DNA of 64,000 nt from Rhizobiaceae bacterium (lineage in GTDB: Bacteria > Pseudomonadota > Alphaproteobacteria > Rhizobiales > Rhizobiaceae). This document shows, in pieces, positions 18,640 through 27,318 of this stretch. Position numbers and translations under genes: made by a program. The notes under the pieces were generated by a model that was not told the DNA's origin, did no database searches, and was given only the letters and a program-made list of their open reading frames with translations. The DNA is taken from the NCBI GenBank assembly GCA_017644105.1, contig JAEPMD010000020.1, positions 1 through 64,000 on the forward strand, given 5' to 3'. Each line of letters starts with the position of its first letter. Positions within the stretch are counted from its first letter, which is position 1.

Positions 18640-19101
18640 ATGGATAAGCTCGACACCAAAATCCTTTCTGCACTTCAAAAGAACGGACAAATCTCGATGG
18701 CAGACCTCTCGGGCAAGGTAGGGCTATCTTTATCTGCCTGTCATAGAAGAGTGAAAACACTTGAAGCTAACGGCATGATTTCACATTACACCGCACGCTT
18801 AAATGCCAAGGCGATCGGTTTGGAGATACAAGTTTTCATTGCAGCAAAGCTCACAAGTCAGCGTCAGGAAGATATCATGGCTTTTGAAAAAGCAATCCTC
18901 GACATGCCGGAAGTGCTTGAGTGCCATTACATTTCCGGAGAATCTGATTATCTGCTTCGTGTTGCTGCAAAAAACACCGAAGACTACCAGAAAATTTACC
19001 GCGAAAGACTAACCCTCATTCCATCCATATCACAGATGACGACCATGCTCTCGTTATCCACCATCAAAGATTTCGACGGGTTCCATTTATCAAACGGTTG
19101 A
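18640..19101 (+). CDS. Lrp/AsnC-family transcriptional regulator
   Basis: 153 residues. The N-terminal helix-turn-helix reads LDTKILSALQKNGQISMADLSGKVGLSLSACHRRVKTLE. A RAM effector domain follows (about 65-145), with VLECHYISGESDYLLRV matching the conserved core. It is likely to sense an amino acid and control the divergent dadA gene and itself. Confidence 0.92.
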   Translation: MDKLDTKILSALQKNGQISMADLSGKVGLSLSACHRRVKTLEANGMISHYTARLNAKAIGLEIQVFIAAKLTSQRQEDIMAFEKAILDMPEVLECHYISGESDYLLRVAAKNTEDYQKIYRERLTLIPSISQMTTMLSLSTIKDFDGFHLSNG

Positions 19102-19188
19102 TTTTTCCGCTTGGCCGTTTGTAGAAACACTCGCCCTTGAACCATTTGTAAGGGCGATACGATTATAAATGAACAGTTCAATACAGTA

Positions 19189-19228
19189 AGAGGGTCAAAG
19201 CGCAAACCGCTCCGACCCTCTATTTTTT
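19189..19228 (+). terminator. Rho-independent terminator
   Basis: AGAGGGTC (19189-19196) pairs perfectly with GACCCTCT (19214-19221) around a 17-nt loop, followed by a T-rich run (TATTTTTT). It lies 88 bp after the Lrp-type gene and just before the convergent catabolic operon end. Confidence 0.7.
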
Positions 19229-19236
19229 ATGCCTCA

Positions 19237-21015
19237 TCACGTTGAAACGTGGGACACATCCTTATCAGGAGAATAGATATCCAAAATATTCCAATGCCCT
19301 GTTGTGGGTGTAGGATTATTGATCATAGGCACATCAATCACCGTAGGCTTGTCGCTTTTAATCGCAGCTTCTATGGCTGACTGTAATTCATCCGCAGATG
19401 TGATTTTAACGCCAACTGCACCATATGCCGTGGCGATATCTGCATAGTCTGGCCCGTGGGTTGGCGCACTTGCAGAACCTGGGAAAGTGGTCCCATAGGT
19501 CAAGCCATAATGCGCTTTTTGCAGTCCGGCAATTGTGCCGAAAGCATTATTGTTCATGATCAGCCATATGATGCCGAGATCTCGTTCAACAGCTGTTGCC
19601 AGCATGGATGGGTTTTGCCCAAACCCGCCGTCGCCCACTAGCGAGATCACGACTTTATCAGGCGCAGCCAATTTTGCGCCGATAGCTCCGGGAGGTCCAA
19701 AGCCCATAGTCGCAAAACCACCTGGCGTAAGAATTGAACCCGGTGTAAGAATATCAAACTGTTGCCCAACCCCATTTTTGTTCCAACCCACATCGGTTGT
19801 GATGATCGCATCTTCTGGAAGAGCCGTGCGCACATCGGCCAAGATCCGCTCCGGCATCATAGGAAATGCAGAACTCGTGGCCATCTCTTGATTACTGTTT
19901 TTAAAGTCTTTTCTAAAAGTGGAGATTTTCTTCTTTAATCCATCCCTTTTAAACCCATCAGGATAAAGCTCTTTAGCAACTCTGGTGAGCACTCGAAGTG
20001 CTGATTTTGCATCGCTTACAACGCCAATTTCAGTTGGATAATTTCTCCCGATCTCAGTTGGCTCAATATCAATATGAATGACTTTAGTGCCGGGGATATT
20101 AAATGTGTAACCAGGATACCAGGATGAGCAATCTGCTTCCTTAAAGCGTGTCCCAATCGCAAGTAACCAATCGGCATTTAGACATGACTGATTAACAAGC
20201 TCTGTCCCCCAAAATCCTGTCATGCCAAGCACCAATGGATGACTATCTGGCAATGCCCCCTTGCCCATCAAAGAATGTGCCACGGGAATTTGCATGTGAT
20301 CGACAAATGCCTCTAACTCTTTTGAAGCCTTTGCTAGTAAAATTCCTCCGCCCACATAAAGCGTCGGGTCTTTGGCTTCAGCGAGAGATTTCACAATCAA
20401 TGCGGCGGTTTCATCATCAATTGATGGTTTAGCAAGCTTACGTGTATTGCTTTCAATCCGCTTGAAACTATCTGCCGAAATGCGCTCTGAAAAGATATCC
20501 ATCGGCACATTTACCAAGACCGGTCCCGGCTGACCGCTTTCGGCCAAATGAAACGCCTTTTCCAAAATTTCGGCCATCAAATCAGCACGATCCACACGCC
20601 ATGCACGCTTCACAAATGGTCGGTAGATTTCATATTGCTGCGCATCACCATGAAGATTAACTTCTTGGTGCGGATGCTTGCCGTAATAATGCGTTGGAAT
20701 ATCACCAGCAATCACCACCATTGGAATACAATCAAGCGCAGCATTGGCGACACCTGTCGCACAATTTGTCAATCCCGGACTAAGGTGTGACAACACAACC
20801 GAAGCCTTACCTTTAACACGCGCATAGGCATCAGCAGCATGGCTTGCGATCTGCTCATGACGAACGGTGATGAAATCAATCGGGCTCTCAGACAGCGCAG
20901 CTAGAACCGCAATATTTGTATGCCCGCACAAACCAAAAATATGCTCGACTTCGCGACGTTCTAAAAACTCGACAATATGTTCAGCAACGGTTTTATTTTG
21001 TACATCCTGTTTCAT
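19237..21015 (-). CDS. Thiamine-diphosphate-dependent enzyme of the acetolactate synthase/decarboxylase superfamily
   Basis: 592 residues with the three-domain POX layout: a pyrimidine-binding domain (1-170) with the catalytic glutamate in TVRHEQIASHAADAYAR, a central domain (about 195-330), and a pyrophosphate-binding domain (about 380-570) with GDGGF followed about 25 residues later by MNNN. These enzymes decarboxylate 2-oxoacids or carboligate aldehydes. It does not look like Xsc: the N-terminal region I associate with sulfoacetaldehyde acetyltransferase is absent. The start at 21015 is 4 bp past the stop of the upstream aldehyde dehydrogenase gene. That neighbour suggests the product is an aldehyde that is then turned into an acyl-CoA. 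The substrate is unknown. Confidence 0.8.
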   Translation of the reverse strand: MKQDVQNKTVAEHIVEFLERREVEHIFGLCGHTNIAVLAALSESPIDFITVRHEQIASHAADAYARVKGKASVVLSHLSPGLTNCATGVANAALDCIPMVVIAGDIPTHYYGKHPHQEVNLHGDAQQYEIYRPFVKRAWRVDRADLMAEILEKAFHLAESGQPGPVLVNVPMDIFSERISADSFKRIESNTRKLAKPSIDDETAALIVKSLAEAKDPTLYVGGGILLAKASKELEAFVDHMQIPVAHSLMGKGALPDSHPLVLGMTGFWGTELVNQSCLNADWLLAIGTRFKEADCSSWYPGYTFNIPGTKVIHIDIEPTEIGRNYPTEIGVVSDAKSALRVLTRVAKELYPDGFKRDGLKKKISTFRKDFKNSNQEMATSSAFPMMPERILADVRTALPEDAIITTDVGWNKNGVGQQFDILTPGSILTPGGFATMGFGPPGAIGAKLAAPDKVVISLVGDGGFGQNPSMLATAVERDLGIIWLIMNNNAFGTIAGLQKAHYGLTYGTTFPGSASAPTHGPDYADIATAYGAVGVKITSADELQSAIEAAIKSDKPTVIDVPMINNPTPTTGHWNILDIYSPDKDVSHVST

Positions 21016-21019
21016 CAGA

Positions 21020-22429
21020 TCACACCGCCTCTTTGTTGTAAAATTCACCGAATAGCTCCGCCTCGGAAGGACGGTCTTCAGGGATTGGGCGGCTCACCCA
21101 TGTGTAGTTCATGAAATGTTTGAGCGTGACATTTTCATTGGTGATATTGCCACCCCAAATGCCGCAGCCCAAGCTGGATGTCATCGGCATCCCGTTGGTA
21201 AATGAGCCTGCATTTGCTTTTGACTGCGGTTGTCGCACCATCATTCGGCTGACCGGTGCAAGTTTTGCCAATGCATCGATGCGATCATCATCATGAGAAT
21301 AAATACCGCAGGAATGTCCCTTACCACCGACATTGTAAATGGCTTCAACCGTTTTCAGCGCATCATCAAATTCGTCAAAATGATAAAGCGCCATTAATGT
21401 CGTGAGCTTTTCTTTTGAGAATTTATGCTCTGGGCCAATCTGCCCTTGGTTTTCAACCATCAAAAACTTGCGGTCTTCCGGGATTTCAAACCCTGCTTCT
21501 TTTGCTGTTTGTTGAGGTCGGCAGGCAATTGTGGGGAATGTTCGGTTTCCTTTTTCATCCCACATTGCTTTTTCAAGCGCAGCTTTTTCTTCTTCATTAC
21601 ACAGATAGCCGCCTTCTGCTTCCAATGCTGCCACCATCTCTTTATAGATTGAGGACTGAATGATGATATTGCCGTCAGCTGAGCAACCTGATCCAAAATC
21701 AGAAGTTTTGGACATGCGCGTGTTTGCAGCAGCAATTTCAATATCAGCGGTATCATCAATAACAATCGATGAATTACCAGCGCCAACACCAAACGCAGGA
21801 CGTCCGGATGAATAGGCCGCCTTTACCATTGGCTTACCGCCTGTTGCCAAGGTTAGATCACACACTTCCATCAAGTGCTGCGTAATGGCAATGGATGGCT
21901 CTTTCACACATTGAAATAAATCTTCAGGCGCACCAACGGCTCGGCAAGCAGCACGCATGACATCAACCATTTCATTGGTTGTATTTTTCGTTCGAGGATG
22001 TGGCGAGAAGATCACGGCATCTCTTGCTTTTGCGGCATAAATGCCCGTGACAGGCGGCGTTAAAGCAGGATTTGTCATCGGTATGAGCGAAGCAATCACG
22101 CCAGCAGGTTTGGCATATTTCATCAAGCCTTTGGCAACATCGACTTCAACAACACCGGTGCTTTTTTGACGCAGCGCATCACGCAACACACCGTGAATTT
22201 TAAAACGTTTTCCAGGTCGACCTTCGCGATCGCCGATTGTGCTTTCATCAACACCCATTTGCGCCAATCTGGTAAAGGTCACCTCATTGCCAGCATACCA
22301 GCCAATTGCCTGCGCAAGACGATCAAGCTGAGCTTGTGAATAATCCTCAACTTCAGCCATTGCGTTTTGCGCGCGCTGCAGCATATCGGCGACTAGTTTT
22401 TTATCATCTTCAGTGAGTTCTCGAGCCAT
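21020..22429 (-). CDS. CoA-acylating aldehyde dehydrogenase, SauS-like
   Basis: 469 residues, the size of single-domain acylating aldehyde dehydrogenases. The catalytic cysteine is in DFGSGCSADGN. The C-terminal FTNGMPMTSSLGCGIWGGN matches the ending of the SauS group and of the paralogue at 53301-54704, which has FNNGMPFSLSMGCGSWGGN. It converts an aldehyde plus CoA and NAD(P)+ to acyl-CoA, or the reverse. It overlaps the isomerase gene by 20 bp and is followed directly by the ThDP enzyme gene. The real substrate is not shown by the sequence. Confidence 0.85.
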   Translation of the reverse strand: MARELTEDDKKLVADMLQRAQNAMAEVEDYSQAQLDRLAQAIGWYAGNEVTFTRLAQMGVDESTIGDREGRPGKRFKIHGVLRDALRQKSTGVVEVDVAKGLMKYAKPAGVIASLIPMTNPALTPPVTGIYAAKARDAVIFSPHPRTKNTTNEMVDVMRAACRAVGAPEDLFQCVKEPSIAITQHLMEVCDLTLATGGKPMVKAAYSSGRPAFGVGAGNSSIVIDDTADIEIAAANTRMSKTSDFGSGCSADGNIIIQSSIYKEMVAALEAEGGYLCNEEEKAALEKAMWDEKGNRTFPTIACRPQQTAKEAGFEIPEDRKFLMVENQGQIGPEHKFSKEKLTTLMALYHFDEFDDALKTVEAIYNVGGKGHSCGIYSHDDDRIDALAKLAPVSRMMVRQPQSKANAGSFTNGMPMTSSLGCGIWGGNITNENVTLKHFMNYTWVSRPIPEDRPSEAELFGEFYNKEAV

Positions 22430-23363
22430 TATGTATCTCTTCTAAATTGTTGGTAATAGGCGATGCCGAAAGCGCGATATCTGCGCCGGCAAGGTGTTTC
22501 TGCGATTTGGCCTCGGCAAATATTCTCTTTGCATGATCAAGGCATCTACGTGCATGTTCTTCAAAACCCAGCTCGTGGGTTCGTGATTTATTTGGTAGTT
22601 CGATGGAATAATCCAGCGGAGGCAGACGCTCGATAATGCGCCTGAAATCAATGCATCCTTCTCCGGGATATAAACGCGCATCCCGCGCCAATTGGATCAT
22701 GCCTTCTTTGGTATCTGCAATTCCCGGCAAAGCATCTGAAACGTGGAGGAAGTGGATATACTCACTGGGAACATGCGATAGCTCTGCAATATCCACCCGT
22801 GACAAGTGCATATAAAGTGTGTCGATTAAGATGCCGGAATTATCTTGATCTGCGGCACGAACAATGTCCAAAGCTTCATCCAACGTTCGCAATCGTGAAA
22901 AAGACGGAAACTCAAGATCGACACTTAATCCGTAAGGCGCAGCTAACTCACAAGTCTCAGCATAACAATCAACGAGGAAGTTGCGATCATCGCGAGTACT
23001 GGTCCACGCACTCATGATAAGGCGCTTGGCACCGAGCTCACCACCCAATTCGATCGCAGGAGAAAACGATCTTGGGTCACATTCATCGGTGATCCGGGCC
23101 AGCTCCATATCGAGAACCTTAAGACCGGTTGTCTTAAGCGCCAATTTTGTTGCATCCACTAAGGAGGTGTCTTCTGGCCAACAGGCAAATTCGCCCGCAA
23201 CATTCATCGGAATAAATCTTGGACTCACCGCATCATATCCAGCGCGGGCGGCGATATAGACCAGTTCCGGCGCAGAGCATTCAATCAAGGTCAAATGGGC
23301 CAATGAATATAAAGGCTCGACTTTACCAATTGAATTCAGATTTGGGTCGTTTGTGGAATGCAA
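22410..23363 (-). CDS. TIM-barrel sugar phosphate isomerase/epimerase-like protein
   Basis: 317 residues with an AP-endonuclease-2-like barrel. It has the usual early motif (YSLAHLTLIECSAPELVYIAARAGYDAVSPRF), an LDMELARI strand and the metal-site-like glutamates in VDLEFPSF and YSIELPNK, with HFLHVSD between them. It is probably an isomerase, epimerase or dehydratase on a polyhydroxylated compound, like IolE or IolI relatives. It is the first gene of the three-gene unit read toward 19237 and has the 19-bp palindrome about 50 bp upstream. Confidence 0.75.
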   Translation of the reverse strand: MHSTNDPNLNSIGKVEPLYSLAHLTLIECSAPELVYIAARAGYDAVSPRFIPMNVAGEFACWPEDTSLVDATKLALKTTGLKVLDMELARITDECDPRSFSPAIELGGELGAKRLIMSAWTSTRDDRNFLVDCYAETCELAAPYGLSVDLEFPSFSRLRTLDEALDIVRAADQDNSGILIDTLYMHLSRVDIAELSHVPSEYIHFLHVSDALPGIADTKEGMIQLARDARLYPGEGCIDFRRIIERLPPLDYSIELPNKSRTHELGFEEHARRCLDHAKRIFAEAKSQKHLAGADIALSASPITNNLEEIHNGSRTH

Positions 23364-23413
23364 GATGGCACCTTAAATAACATCTAATATATTTCATATT
23401 ATATTATATAAAC

Positions 23414-23432
23414 AAAAATATCAGATATTTTT
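23414..23432. promoter_or_regulatory. GntR-type operator palindrome, copy 1
   Basis: AAAAATATC-A-GATATTTTT is a 19-bp perfect inverted repeat in the gap before the isomerase/aldehyde dehydrogenase/ThDP operon. The same arms recur at 32165-32183. FadR-like GntR regulators bind short AT-rich palindromes, and a GntR/FCD gene lies at 33474. Confidence 0.7.
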
Positions 23433-23464
23433 AAAAGTATCAACTTTTTATTCTCAAAAGTTGG

Positions 23465-24658
23465 TTAGGTAATTTCTACCCAATTTCCACCCGTGGCATT
23501 GGATTGAACTGTCGCATGGATAAACTTCACACCTTCTGCGCCATCTTCAACGTCTGGATAGGCTAAATAGTTGTTTGGTAGGGTTAATCCGTCTCTTCGT
23601 GCGGCAACAGCCGTTGCAAATTCAGTGTATAAATTTGCCCAAGCTTCAATTAGACCTTCTGGGAATCCGCGCCCTGTTCGAACCAAGCGTTCAACATTTG
23701 AAGAAATTCCATGACCATGACCGCGACTTAGAATCCGGTCTGGTTCCCCAAATCGCGCATGCTTTAAATATTCGCTATGTTCCAAATCCCATTCAATGCC
23801 CCCTTCACTGCCAAAAATGCGCAAGCGCAACCCACCACGATTACCCGGCGCCAATCGTGTCGCCATCAAAGTTCCGGGAACATCATTGGCATAGCGCGTA
23901 TTCATAAAAACAGTGTCTTCAAGTGGCTTGGGAGATCCGCAAACATGCATCTCAGCGCGCAAATGCGTCATTGGTAATCCGGAGACAAATGTCGCCAAAT
24001 GTGCAGCATGAGTTGCGATATCGCCTGTACAACTTGTTGCGCCAGATTTTTTGGGATCAAGCCGCCACTTCACATGTTCAGCTTCCCCGATATCATCGGG
24101 TGTCATCCAATCCTGCATAAATTCAACATGGATTTGATTGATTTTACCAATGCCGCCATTCGCGACAATTTCCTTTGCCTGTCGGATCATTGCAAAGCAG
24201 GACATGGCATAACCAACCCCGAAAATCAGTCCAGATTGACGCGTCAGATCGGAGAGCGCGAGGGCTTCCTCAACTTCATTGGTAAGTGGCTTATCACATA
24301 AGACATCTATTCCATTTTCGATGAATGCCTTCGCTGCATCGAAGTGAACGTGATTGGGTGTCGTGATCATGACAGCATCAACACCTTGCGGGTGCAGAGC
24401 TTCTTGTCGCCCCATCTCTTCAAAAGACGTGTAACAGCGTTCATCATCGAGAAACCATTCAGCACCAAGGGCTTTGGCTTTGTCTTTGTTTGAAGAGAGC
24501 GCCCCAGCAACAATTTCCCATCGGTCGCTCTGTCGGGCGGCCATGGCTTGTGTTTGCGAAATGCGTCCACCACCAACGACGCCAAGTTGCAATCTGCGGT
24601 CTGGTTTCGGAAAAGCTTGCTCTAAATTGGCAACCTGCGAAAAAAACTCTTTGGTCAT
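23465..24658 (-). CDS. Gfo/Idh/MocA-family oxidoreductase (first of three)
   Basis: 397 residues. The N-terminal Rossmann motif is LGVVGGGRISQTQAMAA and the family's lysine motif is CDKPLTNEVEEA. A C-terminal alpha/beta domain begins near residue 140 and includes TGDIATHAAHLATFVSG. It is an NAD(P)-dependent dehydrogenase for a sugar, cyclitol or related polyol. It is the last gene of the run of TRAP and catabolic genes starting at 32084. The substrate is not recognisable. Confidence 0.82.
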   Translation of the reverse strand: MTKEFFSQVANLEQAFPKPDRRLQLGVVGGGRISQTQAMAARQSDRWEIVAGALSSNKDKAKALGAEWFLDDERCYTSFEEMGRQEALHPQGVDAVMITTPNHVHFDAAKAFIENGIDVLCDKPLTNEVEEALALSDLTRQSGLIFGVGYAMSCFAMIRQAKEIVANGGIGKINQIHVEFMQDWMTPDDIGEAEHVKWRLDPKKSGATSCTGDIATHAAHLATFVSGLPMTHLRAEMHVCGSPKPLEDTVFMNTRYANDVPGTLMATRLAPGNRGGLRLRIFGSEGGIEWDLEHSEYLKHARFGEPDRILSRGHGHGISSNVERLVRTGRGFPEGLIEAWANLYTEFATAVAARRDGLTLPNNYLAYPDVEDGAEGVKFIHATVQSNATGGNWVEIT

Positions 24659-24676
24659 AAAATCACCTATTGAAAA

Positions 24677-25333
24677 CTAACGCGGGGGCGTTGCACCAAT
24701 TGGCAACATCTCTACCGCCATAAAAATACTGGGCGTAATGGTTTCAAATTGATGCCAGGGATAATTACCCTCTTCATCAAACATCGGCTTATGCGTATGT
24801 CCCGGCGCCATCGTTTCTTCAAAATAAAGCGTCGCTAAATCTTTTTCATGACATTGCTGCATCTTACCAATGCCCACAATTTGGGTGTGAACTTCACGAA
24901 ATCCCGGCACTGGACAAAACGGGTGTTCTTTATGCAATCCTACATTTAAAGGCACAGATCCCGAATGATACATGGTAAGCCCAATGTTACCGATCCAAAT
25001 TTTAGGCGACATATAATGGCTGACACCCTTAAGCCTTTCCTCACCGCGAACTTCATAAGCTGACGGCCATTTTTGTTTAACAGCGTAATACAGAGTTTCA
25101 TCATCTTCGTGATCATCAAAGCGTTCAATTATTACTGCGTGCTTGATATTTTTGATTCTGGTATTAACAGCGATGATTGAATTGAGATGCGCTAAACCCT
25201 GTTCATGGATTTGAATGGCCTCTTCCGCTAGGTTGAGCAAAATAACGCGACCATTAACGTCATATTCCAACTCATCCTGCAAAAATTTTACTGAGAAAAA
25301 CGGTTCGGCAAAATCTAGTTTTTGAATACTCAT
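24677..25333 (-). CDS. Conserved-looking protein of unknown function, possibly cupin-like
   Basis: 218 residues, not recognised. The sequence is cytoplasmic, without a signal peptide. A motif EETMAPGHTHKPMFDEEGNYPWHQFET near residues 168-195 holds three histidines and several acidic residues. The spacing is reminiscent of a cupin-type metal site, but I could not identify a full cupin pattern. It overlaps the Gfo/Idh gene upstream by 4 bp and so belongs to the operon. A role as a ring-opening, isomerising or lactone-processing enzyme is possible but unsupported. Confidence 0.6.
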   Translation of the reverse strand: MSIQKLDFAEPFFSVKFLQDELEYDVNGRVILLNLAEEAIQIHEQGLAHLNSIIAVNTRIKNIKHAVIIERFDDHEDDETLYYAVKQKWPSAYEVRGEERLKGVSHYMSPKIWIGNIGLTMYHSGSVPLNVGLHKEHPFCPVPGFREVHTQIVGIGKMQQCHEKDLATLYFEETMAPGHTHKPMFDEEGNYPWHQFETITPSIFMAVEMLPIGATPPR

Positions 25334-26493
25334 TGCACGGCTCCATATGGATCGCTACTTAAATTACTCATCGGACGCGGTCGTTCGCATGACGTCTTCA
25401 TGAATTCATTAGATCCAGTTTCAGCTGATTTTAAGATCCCCTCCATAACCTCGCAAATATGCATGGCTAAAACTCCATTTGCGCGGTGGGGTGCACCGGT
25501 TCTGACCGAGTGCGCAAGATCAAGTAAACCCAAACCACGGCAATCATCATTAAATCCAAAATTGTTCTCTGCAATCAACCAATTTTCTCGACCCGTTGGG
25601 CGGGGTTGGTGTGTCCAGCGAGAATTATTTTTGGTGCGAAACCAAACCTCACCCCCAAAGATATTTGCGCCATGGACCGGATCAGGATCAGGAATACAAA
25701 TTGTTCCCTCTTCTCCATAAATTTCAAATCTCGGGGTCTCTGAATCCCAAACATCAAAACTCATGGTCATTGAGCCGATCTCACCAGATTGAAATTCCAG
25801 ATTGGACAAAACGTGGGTATCAACTTCGACATCCATCATCTCACCATATCTGGGGCCGTTTTCGATCATGCGCTGATCAAATGTGCGTCGCGCCATTCCG
25901 GAAACACTTTTAATCGGCCCAAGAAGGAAGACCATCGCGGTGAGATAATAAGGTCCCAAATCTAAGAGTGGACCACCACCGATTTTATAATAAAAATCTG
26001 GATTTGGGTGATGGCGCTCAACGCCATGGGTTCCAACAAAAGCCGCGACACCTGTGGGTTTGCCAATCACCCCTTGATCGATCAGCTCGCGACAAACCTG
26101 CCAGCGACCACCCAAAAATGTGTCGGGCGCATTCCCAACTAAAAGATTTCTCTCAACTGCTAGGTCTAGAATTTTCTGACCATCAGTTAAATCTGTTACA
26201 AAAGGTTTTTCAGAATAAACATGCTTTCCAGAATTCAGAGCGGCTAAAGAAATTTCTGAATGCGCTGCGGGAATTGTTAGATTTAAAACACACTCAATCT
26301 CATCATTTTCGAAAATATCTTGCGGTGTGACAGCACTTGGAATTTGGTATGCTTCAGCCGTTGCTTTTGCTTCTTCTATATCGAGTGCTGCGCAAGCGAC
26401 GACATCCAACAATGGGAATCGTTGGCAATTTTTTAGATATATGTCGCTAATCCGGCCGCACCCAATCAATCCCACTTTGAATGGTTTGGTCAT
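25330..26493 (-). CDS. Gfo/Idh/MocA-family oxidoreductase (second of three)
   Basis: 387 residues. The nucleotide-binding motif VGLIGCGRISDIYLKN opens the protein and the catalytic-region motif YSEKPFVTDLTDG is near residue 95. A C-terminal domain with GGGPLLDLGPYYLTAMVFLLGPI is typical of the family. It is an NAD(P)-dependent dehydrogenase for a polyol-type substrate. It follows the citryl-CoA-lyase-like gene by 9 bp. With two further family members in the same island, successive oxidation of different hydroxyl groups is a reasonable inference. Confidence 0.82.
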   Translation of the reverse strand: MTKPFKVGLIGCGRISDIYLKNCQRFPLLDVVACAALDIEEAKATAEAYQIPSAVTPQDIFENDEIECVLNLTIPAAHSEISLAALNSGKHVYSEKPFVTDLTDGQKILDLAVERNLLVGNAPDTFLGGRWQVCRELIDQGVIGKPTGVAAFVGTHGVERHHPNPDFYYKIGGGPLLDLGPYYLTAMVFLLGPIKSVSGMARRTFDQRMIENGPRYGEMMDVEVDTHVLSNLEFQSGEIGSMTMSFDVWDSETPRFEIYGEEGTICIPDPDPVHGANIFGGEVWFRTKNNSRWTHQPRPTGRENWLIAENNFGFNDDCRGLGLLDLAHSVRTGAPHRANGVLAMHICEVMEGILKSAETGSNEFMKTSCERPRPMSNLSSDPYGAVQ

Positions 26494-26502
26494 TTGGTCC
26501 TC

Positions 26503-27318
26503 TTATTCTTCTGGCTCATAAAGAGGTAAAAAATTCGTCGGCATTGGTCCTTTGTTTCGACCGCCCTGCTGCATTTGCTCCCATGCATGCGATAAAATAC
26601 CAACGGAGCGGGAAAGACAGAATAGTCCCCGTGAAAGCGGAGCAGGAAATCCAAGCTCACAAAAAATCACCGATGTTGCACCGTCAATATTCATTGCAAT
26701 TTCTCGCCCCCCTCGATCTGCAGCTAGCTTCACTTTAACGGCTTCTGCGATGATGGCAAATTTTCCATCCACAACACCTTCAGATGCAGCTTGTTTAACA
26801 AGGCCAAGTAATCTCGGAGCACGGGGATCGACCGGTTTGTGGAACCTATGTCCGAACCCACTGACTATCTTTCCGTATTTTTTGCGCCAATTGGCCAAAC
26901 CGATTTCAACCGCTTCTTCAAGACTGTTTGCGTCTTCTAAATGCTCGGCAATTTCATAATAAAGTTCAGCGCATTGTTCCCCGGCACCGCCATGCACATC
27001 ACCCAACATATTAACACCTGTAGCCATGGCATTATTGAGCCCGACGCCGCAAGTGATCGCCATGCGTGAGGCTGCGATTGAAGGTGCCTGAGGTCCGTGG
27101 TCAACACCGGCGACAAGCGCCGCTTCAAATAATTTAGCTTGTTCATCGCTTGGCATATCACCCCGCGTCATAAACCAGATCATTTGCGGAAATGAAACAT
27201 TGCCAATCAGTTCTTCAACGGGGCGGTCTCGAAACGAAATTTGCCCCGGTTTCATGTCTATAATGGATGTCCGCCACCATTTGCGAATTTGTTGCGCATC
27301 AGCACTTTCTATCGTCAT
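26503..27318 (-). CDS. Small citrate synthase-family protein, citryl-CoA-lyase-like
   Basis: 271 residues, far shorter than citrate synthase (about 430) and close to the size of single-domain citryl-CoA-lyase-type proteins. The conserved histidine-bearing stretches are GDVHGGAGEQ and SGFGHRFHKPVDPRAPRL, and GREIAMNIDGATSVIFCELGFP follows. The family makes or breaks a carbon-carbon bond next to a CoA thioester. Here it may cleave a CoA-activated hydroxyacid late in the pathway. It overlaps the quiC-like gene by 4 bp. Confidence 0.8.
   Translation of the reverse strand: MTIESADAQQIRKWWRTSIIDMKPGQISFRDRPVEELIGNVSFPQMIWFMTRGDMPSDEQAKLFEAALVAGVDHGPQAPSIAASRMAITCGVGLNNAMATGVNMLGDVHGGAGEQCAELYYEIAEHLEDANSLEEAVEIGLANWRKKYGKIVSGFGHRFHKPVDPRAPRLLGLVKQAASEGVVDGKFAIIAEAVKVKLAADRGGREIAMNIDGATSVIFCELGFPAPLSRGLFCLSRSVGILSHAWEQMQQGGRNKGPMPTNFLPLYEPEE

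Noticed and set aside
19237-21015. The ThDP enzyme as sulfoacetaldehyde acetyltransferase (Xsc)
   Set aside because: The N-terminal region does not resemble the Xsc sequence as I remember it, and it sits with the GntR-controlled island, not with the SauST-like genes.
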